A stretch of DNA of 64,000 nucleotides from Shewanella sp. KX20019 (GTDB lineage Bacteria > Pseudomonadota > Gammaproteobacteria > Enterobacterales > Shewanellaceae), in the NCBI RefSeq assembly GCF_016757755.1, contig NZ_CP068437.1, positions 868,001 to 932,000 of the forward strand, given 5' to 3'. The translations under genes and the position numbers were made by a program. Below are positions 1-9,700 of this stretch, piece after piece. The notes beneath the pieces are model-generated. The model was not told where the DNA came from and did no database searches. It saw only the letters and a program-made list of their open reading frames with translations. Each line of letters starts with the position of its first letter. The stretch's first letter is position 1.

Positions 1-1107
1 GTTATTCGTCAGCTCACCAAGGGCGAGTGGGCAGTAGATGGAGTTGAGTTCATCGATGAAACAGCCGGTCAAGTTTACTTTACTGGCCGCCAAACTAAAG
101 TGACAGAGAAGCAGTTATACCGCGTCGCTATTGCGGGTGGCAAGGTGGAGCCAATCAGCACTCGTTCTGGTATGCACTCAACGGTGTTTGCTGACAATCA
201 AGCGGTCTACTTGGACTATTTCAGCAGCTTATCACAACCACCTCAGGTGAGTTTGCATAACAATTCTGGCAAGCGATTAGCGTGGGTGGAGCAAAACGAA
301 GTGAAATCAGGGCATCCGCTCTACGATTACTTTGGTCTATGGCAGGTACCTGAGTTTGGTGAGTTAACCGCTGAAGATGGTCAAGCATTACAATATAGAA
401 TGTTTAAACCGACGCATTTTGATGCCAGCAAAAAATATCCGGTGGTGGTACGTGTTTACGGCGGCCCACATGCTCAACTGGTGACAAACAGCTGGAGTCA
501 TCAGGATTATTTTACTCAGCATCTACTGCAGCAGGGCTTTATCGTTTATCAACTGGATAACCGTGGTTCTGCCCATCGTGGCACTAAGTTTGAGTATGTC
601 ATCTATAAGCAGTTGGGTGAGGCTGAGGTGAACGATCAAAAGGTTGGGGTAGATTATCTCCGCAGTTTGCCTTTTGTTGATGGCGACAATATTGCTATCT
701 ACGGTCATAGCTATGGCGGTTATATGGCATTAATGAGCTTGTTTAAAGCGCCTGATTACTTCAAGGCCGCTATTTCAGGTGCGCCGGTGTCTGATTGGTC
801 GCTATATGACACTCATTACACTGAGCGTTATCTGAGCCATCCTGACACGAATGCTAAAGGTTATGAGGCCAGCAGTGTATTGCCCTATGTTAAAGGCTAC
901 CAGTCTGGATTGCTGATGTACCATGGTATGGCAGATGACAATGTTCTATTTGAAAACAGCACTCGAGTTTATAAAGCCTTGCAAGATGAAGGCAAGTTAT
1001 TCCAGATGATTGATTACCCTGGTTCAAAACACTCTATGCGTGGTGAGAAAGTCAGAGTGCACTTATATCGTTCTTTAGCTGACTTTTTAGAGCGCGAACT
1101 CAAATAG
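1..1107 (+). CDS. S9 family peptidase (dipeptidyl peptidase IV-like), 3' part
   Basis: The reading frame is open from the first base of the window, so the gene begins upstream and only its C-terminal part (about 368 residues) is present. It holds the end of a beta-propeller and a complete alpha/beta-hydrolase catalytic domain of the prolyl oligopeptidase family. The nucleophile elbow reads GHSYGGYMA, the acid lies in MADDNVLF and the catalytic His in SKHSM, in the order Ser-Asp-His. The oxyanion-side motif YGGPHAQ is also visible. Such enzymes remove X-Pro dipeptides from peptides in the periplasm or outside the cell. The DPP-IV label is by family resemblance; an acylaminoacyl peptidase is the main alternative. 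Confidence 0.88.
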   Translation, partial: VIRQLTKGEWAVDGVEFIDETAGQVYFTGRQTKVTEKQLYRVAIAGGKVEPISTRSGMHSTVFADNQAVYLDYFSSLSQPPQVSLHNNSGKRLAWVEQNEVKSGHPLYDYFGLWQVPEFGELTAEDGQALQYRMFKPTHFDASKKYPVVVRVYGGPHAQLVTNSWSHQDYFTQHLLQQGFIVYQLDNRGSAHRGTKFEYVIYKQLGEAEVNDQKVGVDYLRSLPFVDGDNIAIYGHSYGGYMALMSLFKAPDYFKAAISGAPVSDWSLYDTHYTERYLSHPDTNAKGYEASSVLPYVKGYQSGLLMYHGMADDNVLFENSTRVYKALQDEGKLFQMIDYPGSKHSMRGEKVRVHLYRSLADFLERELK

Positions 1108-1448
1108 TAAAATCGGTATTTTCAAAATAGGTCTGGAGGTGCTTTTTATGACTTTCAGCCTATATTTGATTAACTGAAGATTAAATATCGTTAATAAGAA
1201 GATTATTTATTCTGAAAATTTAAAGGCAGAGCGGAAGAGTACTCCTAAATATATATAGAATAATGACCATCATATTTGACAAATCAAGTTTATCTGCTAG
1301 CGGAATTTAACTGGGTAGAGAATGTTTTTAAGGTTTAATTAAGCTTAAAGTTGTTTTTTATAAGGCTACTTTTACTATTGATGAATTCAGATTATAGAAA
1401 CAAAAAAGCCAGTCAATTGACTGGCTTTTATTTCATTCGATTATCGAA
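1108..1448. other. Intergenic region between convergent genes
   Basis: This AT-rich 341-bp stretch separates the convergent peptidase and arcA genes. Apart from the arcA terminator at its right end, no open reading frame with a ribosome binding site and no clear repeat is visible. Confidence 0.6.
1402..1432 (-). terminator. Rho-independent terminator of arcA
   Basis: The arms AAAAGCCAGT and ACTGGCTTTT form a nearly perfect palindrome around CAATTG. Read on the minus strand, the stem is followed by a run of T. It lies about 20 bp beyond the arcA stop codon. Confidence 0.85.
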
Positions 1449-2165
1449 TTAGTCTTCTAAGTTACCACAAAAACGGTAGCCTTCACCATGGATCGTAGCG
1501 ATGATTTCTGGCGTATCTGGCAAGCTTTCGAAGTGCTTACGGATGCGACGAATCGTTACGTCAACAGTACGGTCATGTGGCTTAAGCTCACGACCAGTCA
1601 TCTTCATTAGTAAGTCAGCACGGCTAAGGATCTTGCCTGGGTTTTCTACAAAATGCAGCATAGCGCGGAATTCACTACGTGGCAGCTTGTATGACTCGCC
1701 CTGTGGGCTAACAAGAGAACGGCTGTTTATTTCTAAGCTCCAACCGTTAAAACGGTAGAACTCAACTGCGCTTTTCTCTTCAGACTCAACACCAGTGCTG
1801 TTCACTCGTGTTAGTAGGTTGCGAGCACGAATAGTCAGTTCACGAGGGTTGAATGGTTTAGTGATGTAATCATCTGCACCGATTTCAAGTCCAAGGATCT
1901 TGTCTACTTCGTTATCGCGGCCCGTTAGAAAAATAAGGCCAATGTTATTTATTTCACGAAGCTCACGAGCTAATAAAAGTCCGTTTTTACCTGGTAGGTT
2001 AATATCCATAACGACCAAGTTAACTTTATTGTCTTGCATAGCTTTATGCATTTCAGCGCCATCATTGGCTTCAGAGACCACATATCCTTCTGCTTCAAAA
2101 ATACTTCTAAGTGTGTTTCTTGTAACGGCTTCATCTTCAACAATCAGAATGTGCGGGTTTTGCAT
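1449..2165 (-). CDS. arcA: Two-component response regulator ArcA
   Basis: OmpR/PhoB-family regulator of 238 residues, the usual length of ArcA. The receiver domain spans about residues 1-120, with the phosphoacceptor Asp54 in VMDINLPG and the acidic pair in VEDEA near residue 10. A conserved Lys sits in ITKPF. The C-terminal winged helix spans about 135-235 and ends in the typical GEGYRFCG. The sequence follows enterobacterial ArcA closely (TRNTLRSIFEAEGY near the start). In Shewanella, ArcA controls aerobic/anaerobic respiratory genes with a phosphotransfer partner and an atypical sensor; no sensor gene is nearby. The start has a long upstream region (2166-2600), which suggests complex promoter control. 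Confidence 0.96.
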   Translation of the reverse strand: MQNPHILIVEDEAVTRNTLRSIFEAEGYVVSEANDGAEMHKAMQDNKVNLVVMDINLPGKNGLLLARELREINNIGLIFLTGRDNEVDKILGLEIGADDYITKPFNPRELTIRARNLLTRVNSTGVESEEKSAVEFYRFNGWSLEINSRSLVSPQGESYKLPRSEFRAMLHFVENPGKILSRADLLMKMTGRELKPHDRTVDVTIRRIRKHFESLPDTPEIIATIHGEGYRFCGNLED

Positions 2166-2604
2166 ATTAATTACCTAATGTCTGTCAATTCTATTCTAAC
2201 CATGAGTATAAATATTTTTATACTCCATCGATTCATGCTGATATTTCACTGATACACGTTGGTGTTTTCAAAAATTATTCTGAAACGGCAACACACTTCA
2301 TGATAAGTAAAGTATGGGTATCTCACATATGGAAAACGTGAACTGTATTAGCTTCGATAAACAATAAGTAGAATAAGTTCCTTAACTATTGTTTTTTTCT
2401 GAAGTATAAATGTTAAATCAAACATAGATCACATTTGATACAGCTGTGTGGATTACTCTTCTATCTGTTTCAGATATATGTAACAAGATGTGTCATTACA
2501 TGTATTCAGTGTGAGTCAATCAACAAGACCTATTGTACTCGTTTTAGGCATTTGTTAACAAATGAAATGTTAACAAATTTACTGCAAGATATGATTTAGA
2601 TCAC
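2166..2604. other. Divergent regulatory region between arcA and the DUF3293 gene
   Basis: AT-rich region without a credible gene. Two copies of TGTTAACAAAT start at about 2553 and 2568, about 15 bp apart, and resemble ArcA-type direct-repeat half sites. An FNR/CRP-like half palindrome, ATGAT-N4-ATCAC, lies at 2591-2604. These are motif resemblances, not demonstrated sites. Confidence 0.45.
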
Positions 2605-2654
2605 GTGAATACACCTAAGTGCATGATAAATAAGACATGCAGAATTTTATTTAC

Positions 2655-2670
2655 TGTGACCGATATCACG
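2655..2670 (+). promoter_or_regulatory. CRP-like binding site
   Basis: TGTGA-CCGATA-TCACG matches nine of the ten conserved positions of the TGTGA-N6-TCACA CRP consensus. Its centre lies about 35 bp upstream of a perfect -10 box, so it would sit near -46 relative to the expected transcription start, close to a class II activator position. The same spacing type can bind FNR-family regulators less well. Confidence 0.6.
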
Positions 2671-2693
2671 CACCTAGGCAGCCCTAACGATTT

Positions 2694-2702
2694 TGCTATA
2701 AT
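2694..2702 (+). promoter_or_regulatory. Extended -10 promoter of the DUF3293 gene
   Basis: TGC-TATAAT is a perfect extended -10 element. A start about 7 bp downstream would give a leader of roughly 25 nt before the ATG at 2734. No good -35 is visible, which fits an activator-dependent promoter with the CRP-like site just upstream. Confidence 0.6.
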
Positions 2703-2733
2703 AAAATCACTTCAAGTGGAGAATTTGTTAGCA

Positions 2734-3162
2734 ATGAATCAGTCAATCGAGTGCCTTTGGCGTAAGTATCAGCAAACGCAATTCCTGTTCACGCAGTGTT
2801 TGTCCTCTAAAATATCATTCGCCATTATCACTGCGCACAACCCAAGAGGAGAGATACTGGCTCCTTGCCAAAATCGATTGTTAGACCGAAAACTGCAGCA
2901 AGAGATCCTAAAATTGCGCCGGCCTTATCGCGCCATGGTGGGGGCGTCGCAAGATTGGAAACACATGGAAAAAAGCTGGGCTGTATCGACCGACAAGGCC
3001 TCCGCCATTGAGCTGGGGCGTAAGTTTAATCAAAACGCCATCTATTATGTTGATGCCGATAAGTTACAGTTAATCCCATGCTTATTGTCACAACTAGAAA
3101 CCTCGCTCGGCGCTTTCTCGCCGCGGGTCAATGTAGTGCATGAGTTACCCTATATGGTGTAA
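2734..3162 (+). CDS. DUF3293 domain-containing protein
   Basis: Small cytoplasmic protein of about 142 residues without signal peptide or membrane segments. The open frame extends upstream to 2605, but the stretch 2605-2733 contains the CRP-like site and a perfect -10 box, so the start is placed at the ATG of MNQSIECLW, with GGAG 12 bp upstream. The motifs SFAIITAHNPRG (about residues 27-38) and the later WAVSTDKASAIELGRKFNQNAIYY are typical of DUF3293. The biochemical role of this family is unknown. It stands alone between arcA and lysC. Confidence 0.75.
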   Translation: MNQSIECLWRKYQQTQFLFTQCLSSKISFAIITAHNPRGEILAPCQNRLLDRKLQQEILKLRRPYRAMVGASQDWKHMEKSWAVSTDKASAIELGRKFNQNAIYYVDADKLQLIPCLLSQLETSLGAFSPRVNVVHELPYMV

Positions 3163-3185
3163 TTCTAAAGTTGTATAAAATTCGT

Positions 3186-3212
3186 TTGACTTAGTAGCGT
3201 AATTTATATACT
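3186..3212 (+). promoter_or_regulatory. Possible promoter of the lysC leader
   Basis: TTGACT at 3186-3191 and TATACT at 3207-3212 are separated by 15 bp, slightly short of the ideal 17. The pair lies about 30 bp upstream of the riboswitch, where a promoter is required. Confidence 0.35.
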
Positions 3213-3243
3213 TTTCACTTTCTTGATTTGTATACAGATTGAG

Positions 3244-3424
3244 TACAGAAGAGGAGCGTTAACTAGGTAATGAATGATAGGGGACCAAACCCCATTGACC
3301 ATTCATGATGGAGATTGACGCCGAGATACATAAAACGATTTGGAACTGTCTTATGTATTGGTCGCTCAGGCTGAATCCTGACGATTGTCACCTATTTATT
3401 ATGGTGGAGAGCTTCTGGTGACGA
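3244..3424 (+). ncRNA. Lysine riboswitch (L box) upstream of lysC
   Basis: The leader carries the conserved lysine-aptamer core in order: AGAGGAGCG near 3250, GGGGA near 3280, GACGCCGAGATAC near 3317, AACTGTC near 3345, and TGGAGAGCTTCTGG near 3404-3418. This matches the five-way-junction aptamer known from bacterial lysC leaders. It lies directly upstream of the lysine-sensitive aspartokinase gene. Bound lysine is expected to lower lysC expression. Confidence 0.92.
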
Positions 3425-3444
3425 TCGCTGTTTCCCATCTCTGG

Positions 3445-3508
3445 GGTGCATATCTTAGCACCAGGCTCTTCGAACGAAGTTAGTTCGGAGCTTATTCATG
3501 CTTTTTTT
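3445..3508 (+). terminator. Putative expression platform of the lysC riboswitch
   Basis: Two hairpins follow the aptamer: GGTGC/GCACC at 3445-3462, and GCTC(TT)CGAAC paired with GTTCGGAGC at 3465-3491. A run of seven T starts at 3502, about ten bases after the second stem, farther than in a canonical terminator. A weak stem, CCAC/GTGG at 3558-3570, also overlaps the lysC Shine-Dalgarno sequence. Control could be by termination, by translation, or by both. Confidence 0.5.
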
Positions 3509-3580
3509 CAAGTTAGTTTTCAAGCCAGTTTTAAACAATACCTTATCCACACTGTGCCCACTTAATGTGGAGGCATCTTT

Positions 3581-4945
3581 ATGTCTGTAATCCACGGTTT
3601 AACTGTTGCTAAGTTTGGTGGCACCTCTGTTGCCGATTACGACGCTATGCATCGCTGTGCCGATATCATCATCAATAACTCAGCAACTAAAGTTGTGGTA
3701 GTTAGTGCGTCTAGTGGCGTAACGAATAAGCTTGTGGCGTTAACTCAAGCGACAACAACGGGCGAGCAAAGTAAACAGCTGATTAAGCAGATCGCTTCAA
3801 TTCAATATCAGATCCTCGACAGGTTAGGCAATCCAACGGATGTAGCCGCAAAAATTGACGCGGTACTCAGCCATATCGCCGTTTTAGCTGAGCGATTAGT
3901 GTTAACACGTAGCAAGGCGGTTATGGATGAACTGTTATCTCAGGGAGAGATGTGTTCATCGCTGTTTTTTGCTGCGGTACTTCGAGAAAAAGGTGCATCA
4001 GCCTCGGCATTTGACGTTCGCCAGGTGTTGCGTACCGATGGTCATCATGGTCGTGCAGAGCCACAAATTGAGTCCATTGCTCAACTTGCTGAAGAACATT
4101 TAGCGCCATTGTTGAGTTCTCAAGTAATAGTTACCCAAGGTTTTATAGGGGCTGATGAAGAGGGAGCAACCACGACTTTGGGGCGTGGCGGCAGTGATTA
4201 TTCAGCAGCACTATTAGCAGAAGCGCTGCGGGCAACCGCGGTTGAGATCTGGACTGATGTTGCAGGGATCTACACCACTGATCCAAGACTTGCACCCAAT
4301 GCTAAGCCTATTGCTGAAATCAGCTTTAATGAAGCGGCTGAGATGGCCACTTTTGGCGCCAAGGTTCTGCATCCTGCTACTATTTTGCCCGCGGTACGGC
4401 AAAAAATTCAAGTCTTTGTGGGATCTAGCTGGGCGCCCGAGCAGGGAGGGACGTGGATCCGTCATCAAGTGTCCGATGAGCCAGTATATCGAGCAGTAGC
4501 TGTAAGAAGAGATCAAACATTATTGAACCTGCACAGCTTGCAAATGTTGCATGCGCAAGGGTTTCTAGCCGAGACGTTTGCAACACTAGCACGGCATAAA
4601 ATCAGTGTTGATTTAATCACTACCTCAGAGGTTAATGTGGCATTAACACTAGATAAAACCGGATCAGATTCAAGTGGTCATGGTTTATTGAGTGAGCCAT
4701 TGTTGCAAGAGTTGTCGCTGCATTGCCGGGTTCGTGTTGAAGATGGTTTAGCACTGGTAGCGATTATTGGTAATAAAATTGCTTCAACGGCGGGTGTATG
4801 TCGCCGAGTGTTTGAGGTTCTTGAGCCGCATAACGTGCGCATGATCTGCCAAGGGGCTAGCCCTCATAATCTGTGCGTACTGGTAGAGGAAGCTGAGGCA
4901 GCTGATGTCATTCGCGCCTTGCATGAAAACTTATTTGAATCTTAA
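3581..4945 (+). CDS. lysC: Lysine-sensitive aspartokinase III
   Basis: Monofunctional aspartate kinase of 454 residues that catalyses the first step from aspartate to lysine, threonine and methionine. The amino-acid-kinase domain starts with VAKFGGTSVAD (about residues 9-19). It continues with the substrate-binding region LGRGGSDYSAALLAEAL, the WTDVAGIYTTDPR motif and FGAKVLHPATI. The C-terminal part (about 300-450) holds two ACT domains for feedback inhibition by lysine. There is no homoserine dehydrogenase domain. The Shine-Dalgarno sequence GGAGG ends 7 bp before the ATG. Expression is controlled by the lysine riboswitch in the leader. The deacylase gene begins 33 bp downstream and may be cotranscribed. 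Confidence 0.95.
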   Translation: MSVIHGLTVAKFGGTSVADYDAMHRCADIIINNSATKVVVVSASSGVTNKLVALTQATTTGEQSKQLIKQIASIQYQILDRLGNPTDVAAKIDAVLSHIAVLAERLVLTRSKAVMDELLSQGEMCSSLFFAAVLREKGASASAFDVRQVLRTDGHHGRAEPQIESIAQLAEEHLAPLLSSQVIVTQGFIGADEEGATTTLGRGGSDYSAALLAEALRATAVEIWTDVAGIYTTDPRLAPNAKPIAEISFNEAAEMATFGAKVLHPATILPAVRQKIQVFVGSSWAPEQGGTWIRHQVSDEPVYRAVAVRRDQTLLNLHSLQMLHAQGFLAETFATLARHKISVDLITTSEVNVALTLDKTGSDSSGHGLLSEPLLQELSLHCRVRVEDGLALVAIIGNKIASTAGVCRRVFEVLEPHNVRMICQGASPHNLCVLVEEAEAADVIRALHENLFES

Positions 4946-4978
4946 ACCACTGTTGAAGCAGGGAATAGAGTACACAAA

Positions 4979-6085
4979 ATGAAATTTACCCAATCTAGCC
5001 TCAATGTTGGCGAGCTTGCGACGGGGCAAGAGCTGAGTATTCCGGTGTACCATTTAGCAGCAAAAGATCCATCTGCGCCCAAAGTGTTCGTGCAAGCCAA
5101 CGTTCACGGAGCTGAAGTGCAGGGCAATGCGGTTATTTTTCAGTTGTTGAAGCAGTTGGAAAATATGGATGTGCAAGGTGAAGTGACCTTACTACCGCTT
5201 GCCAACCCTTTGGGGATAAATCAAAAGAGTGGTGAGTTTACACTCGGGCGTTTTGATCCCATTACTGGGGTGAACTGGAATCGAGAGTATCTAGAACACT
5301 CCTTTGATATTCCAACATGGTATCAGCAACATTGCGATCTAGATAACGGGCAGCTGGCAGAGGCATTTAGGGCTCATCTGCTTGCCTCTTGTGAGGCTCA
5401 TTTAGCCAACCCTTGGGGCGTTACCACGGGGAAGCGATTAGCGATAAGCTTACAAATGCTGGCCCATCAGGCTGATATTGTCATTGACCTACATACAGGC
5501 CCTAAGTCTTGTAAGCATCTCTATTGTCCGGAGTACGAACGCAGCTCGGCACGATTCTTTTCTATCCCCTATAGCCTTATCATCCCTAACAGTTTTGGCG
5601 GCGCGATGGATGAAGCCGCATTTTGTCCCTGGTGGGAGTTAGTGGAGTATGCCGCTAGTCAAGACCGAGATATGCCTGTGCCGGTATCCGCTTTTACGCT
5701 GGAACTCGCAAGCCAAGAGCGTATTGATATGGAAGATGCCTTAGAGGATGCGATGGGCATTTTGGCATATTTTAGTCATCGTGGCGTGATCATGGATAGA
5801 GTGGTTCCAGCTGATATGGATCGCTTTGGTTGTTTACTCGAAGACTATAAAAAATATTACGCCCCTAAAGGCGGCCTAGTTGAGTACCTAGCTCAACCAG
5901 GAGTGCCGTTAAAAGCTGGCGCTCCGCTGGCCAATATTCTCAGGCTTGACTGCTATGGGACCAAAGAGGAACTAACCTCTTTGCAGCTTGAGCAAGACTG
6001 TGTGCCTATTCTTCATTTTGCCTCAGCTTCAGTCTATCAAGGGACGGAGCTTTATAAGTTGATGACCAATCTGTTTGAGCTTTAA
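4979..6085 (+). CDS. Succinylglutamate desuccinylase/aspartoacylase family protein (M14-like)
   Basis: Zinc-dependent deacylase-type protein of 368 residues without signal peptide. The metal ligands are visible as HGAE (His43, Glu46) and His172 in IDLHTG, with the likely catalytic Glu242 in FTLELAS. The C-terminal part (about 285-365) matches the beta-barrel domain of this family. Substrates of the family include N-acylated amino acids, but the specificity here cannot be read. It follows lysC by 33 bp, so a role in amino-acid metabolism is a reasonable inference. It is longer than classical AstE and lacks its operon partners. Confidence 0.8.
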   Translation: MKFTQSSLNVGELATGQELSIPVYHLAAKDPSAPKVFVQANVHGAEVQGNAVIFQLLKQLENMDVQGEVTLLPLANPLGINQKSGEFTLGRFDPITGVNWNREYLEHSFDIPTWYQQHCDLDNGQLAEAFRAHLLASCEAHLANPWGVTTGKRLAISLQMLAHQADIVIDLHTGPKSCKHLYCPEYERSSARFFSIPYSLIIPNSFGGAMDEAAFCPWWELVEYAASQDRDMPVPVSAFTLELASQERIDMEDALEDAMGILAYFSHRGVIMDRVVPADMDRFGCLLEDYKKYYAPKGGLVEYLAQPGVPLKAGAPLANILRLDCYGTKEELTSLQLEQDCVPILHFASASVYQGTELYKLMTNLFEL

Positions 6086-6164
6086 TATCATCCACTAGGT
6101 AAGGGCTGTTTAATGTTATGCTAATGTTTAAATAAAACATTATCGATAAAGGATGGTGCGAATT

Positions 6165-6638
6165 ATGCGACTAATCCCACTATGCGCAGTGTTATTGCTA
6201 GCTGCGGGTTGCACTGCTGACAAAGCGACTCAAAATAAGAATGTGGAAGCTAAAGTGACTAAAGTCGCTGAGGTTGAAGCCATCGCTATAGGCAGAGATA
6301 AGATATCGGCAAGTCATTCGATTAGCTTCCAGCTAAACGGCGGTAAGTTTTTTGCGGAGTCTACTTTTTTAACCAAAGGAACTCGGGTCTTCAACCCCGA
6401 AATGAGCCAGGGCGGAGTGTTAAAAGGTAGTTTTGTCGTTCAAAGCGAGATTGGAGTGGATGAGCAGAAGAAGCTTTTTTATATTGAGCAGATAGCGGCA
6501 GAAACTTACCGACTAATACCAATGGGCGAAAATGTTGACCTGTTAGTCTTGTATAAATCATTACAACAGGATGTCAGCTTACGTACAGTCGAAATTGAAA
6601 TAGATTATAGCCGCCCTATAGAAAGGGACGAATACTAA
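6165..6638 (+). CDS. Hypothetical lipoprotein
   Basis: Protein of 157 residues with a lipoprotein signal peptide: MRLIPLCAVLLLAAGC, with lipobox LAAGC and lipidated Cys16. An ATG twelve bases upstream is in frame, but AAAGGA abuts it directly; it is correctly spaced (11 bp) from the ATG at 6165, which was therefore chosen. The mature part has no recognised domain. It is predicted to be beta-rich and to sit on the periplasmic face of a membrane. Function is unknown. Confidence 0.7.
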   Translation: MRLIPLCAVLLLAAGCTADKATQNKNVEAKVTKVAEVEAIAIGRDKISASHSISFQLNGGKFFAESTFLTKGTRVFNPEMSQGGVLKGSFVVQSEIGVDEQKKLFYIEQIAAETYRLIPMGENVDLLVLYKSLQQDVSLRTVEIEIDYSRPIERDEY

Positions 6639-6668
6639 TACCTCTTCAAGTTAGCTAATGATAGGCAA

Positions 6669-6701
6669 TAAAAAAGCCATAACTTTCGTTATGGCTTTTA
6701 G
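6669..6701. terminator. Bidirectional terminator
   Basis: AAAAAAGCCATAAC-TTTC-GTTATGGCTTTTA is a 10-bp stem with A- and T-runs on either side. It lies between the convergent lipoprotein and protease genes and can serve both. Confidence 0.85.
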
Positions 6702-6751
6702 TTATCTGTTACATTTCTCAATACATTTGATAATTGTCGATTATAGCAGGC

Positions 6752-9700
6752 TTACTTGCGGCGACGGAACGCTGCAAATGGCAGTAGCATCAATGCTATC
6801 CAGCCCATAGAGCCACCGCTTGAAGAGTTCGATGCTGGCTTGGCAACTTCTGGAACATCCTTAACGTAAACTTTGATTTCAGATACGACATCGTCTGTAC
6901 CATCATTTACCGTTAGGTTGAACTCCAAGGTTTCGCTGCTAGCGACTGTTGGTGCAATAAAGGTCGCTTCGTGAGTATCAGCTCCCGTTAATGTTGCTGA
7001 TGTGCCAGCTGTTTGTACCCAGCTATATGTATGGCTATCAGCTGCATTAGCATCGACAATGACTGACGATAGCGTAACAGAATCACCTTCATTAACGCTT
7101 GAAGCGCTTGCGCTTATTGAGACGTTAGGTAAGCGATTGTCACAAGCATTGGTATCACCAGCGATTTGTGTATGGAACACATTAGAAGTGATATTGCTGA
7201 ATGTAACGTTATCGACAATCCAACCAAATGAGTTAGTGTTGCTATCAGATACAATACGGAAGCGGAATTGAACTTCATTGCCATTCAGTGCCGTGCCAAA
7301 GTTAAGTGATTCGGTCTCTCCTGGAATAGGTAAATTACCTGTAAATGCTTTTCTACCCGGTAACAGGTTTTCAAGCTCAGCAGAGTAACCTGTGCCACCA
7401 AATACGCCCCCCATTTCTGTTACATCTGCCCACTCGCCGCCATTGACACGTATTTCAACAACGCCACCATCATACTCGGTTTCGATTTGATAGAATTGGA
7501 ACCAGCTCACGCTGAAATCGCCGCCATATCCAACAGTAAATGGTTTAGTCTCAAAGGCTACATCAGATGTAAAGCCGTTGTTTCTAATGTACATGTACTG
7601 CTCGCCAACAGGGAAGTAGCTTGTATAGCGTGAATCAAGTGACGAAGTGCCTTCTGCTAGCTCTCCACCGCTTAGCACCACTTCTTGGAAGTCGGCTAGG
7701 CCTGAGTAATCTTCCATATCGCTGGTAGACATACTGTTTTCAATATCTTTACTTGCAAAGTCCATGTTTACAGCTGTACTTAGGATATAGTCAGCTGGTT
7801 TGATATCTTCATCGAGATCAGGGAAAGATAACTCGAAAGTGACTTCGTCGGCAGTGCTTGCTTCATCTAATGTAAATTCAATCGGAGTACTCGTCGCATC
7901 ATTATATGGAAGTACGTTAGAGAAACTGACTTTGCCTTCATTCGCTAAAGTGACTTTATGATCACTGGTGACTTTAACAACAGCATCGATAGTTTCAAAT
8001 ACTTCGCTACCTTTGTTGGCGACTGTAAATGAGATGGTAGCAGTTTCACCTTTATCGACGATGCCATCTTTTGAGCAGTAACCTACAGTCATGCCTTCGT
8101 AATCGGCATCGATTTCATGATCGGCAACAATGAATTTTGCCAGTGTTGCTTCGTACGATTCAACAACACCCGTGTGCTTTTTGTCATGACGAGCTGGCGA
8201 TACTGCTCCAAAACCCATACCGCGGCGCGCAAACGCTGCCATGATTAATTCGTAGTCCGCCACATCGTTTGCATAGGCTGCAGCAAGAATTGCATCACGA
8301 GCTTCAGTATAGGTTGGTGCGACTGGAGTCATCTTATAACCAGTAACGAGATAGTCCATCATCAAGCTACGCGCTTCAGCAAAAGAATGGCGCTCATCAT
8401 TGATAAGGGCTACATAGCTATCCCAAAGCATTGCTGCCCATGGTTCACCAGCATCATGTACTTCTGCGTTTCCGTACTGATCTGGACCAGTACCGTTACC
8501 TAATTCAACATTGGCAAAGGTGAGTGGGTTAACTTTCATATCAGTACTATACGGGTAGTTACGAATACCTGTGTAGAAAGACCCTACGTAAGATACTGCA
8601 GCGTATGCTTTCTGGAACATTTCGTTGCCTTCAAGCATTGCATCGTCTGCTTCAGAAACTAACAATAGTGCGTGGAAGTCACCCCAACCTTCACCCATTG
8701 AGCGACCTTGCTGGTTATATAGACCTGAAGCGTTGCCTACTAAACGGTTAGAGATGTAATGTCCCCATTCATGGGCAACAATTGCATTATCCCAAGAACT
8801 TGCCTTGTAAGGCTTTTGGTTAAACATCGACACAGTGACGTCTTCACCACCATCAAGTAAAGCATCGATAGCTTTAGCATCATTGAGTGATAATCCCATG
8901 CTTGGGATTGTCACTGTATCATCACTGCCACCCATTGGAGCGGGCTCAGTTGTACCAGAATTATTAGCAATTAATACCGCGATTGCACCGGCATCCTGCG
9001 CGTGCTTAACTTTCTGGGTAAACGCACAAGCGCCGCGATCAATTAGTGCTATATTGCCTGCTATCTCGACTCCGTTGGTGGTTGCTTCACAACCATCTTT
9101 AACAGTGCCGTCAATTGTTCCGCCTTCACCGTCATCAGTTAAAATTGACCCATCGTCGACACGAACAATAGAGCCTGAAAGGTCAAATTGACCTTGTCCA
9201 AAGCTAGCTCGCTGCGATGAGAGAAGTAAGCCTACAGAGTCATCAGAGGTTACCGTTACACCGTAATGTTCACCAACAACGGCATCTTTGCTATCCCAAA
9301 GGTACATTTGCATACGTGGCGATGCACCATCAGCAGGTGTGCTCATATTGGCGTTATTAAAGCCGGAGTTATCTTGCACTTCTGCACGTATTGGGTCGCC
9401 CTCAACACCACCACGGTCAAAGTTTAGTGCTTGTGCATTACCTGATGCTTCATCAAAGCCATGATCGTAGAAAGTATCATGTAAGTAGTTGTTAATATAG
9501 AAAAGATTAACGATTGCTGCTTTACGGTTATTGACAGAGCTTTCTGCTTCTTCAGTGTTGTATTTATAGTCGAACGAGTTAGCACTAGTCACTTCAGCAG
9601 CAAAGTCACCATTAGAGAATCCATCTGGTGCGATAGCATCCACATAAGCATTAACGTTATTACCTGAAGTGGTAGTGGCATCAGCTGCAAGCCAAGCATC

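Noticed and set aside
2605..2733. Upstream extension of the DUF3293 frame
   Set aside because: It contains a perfect extended -10 box and a CRP-like site, so it is more likely promoter than coding.
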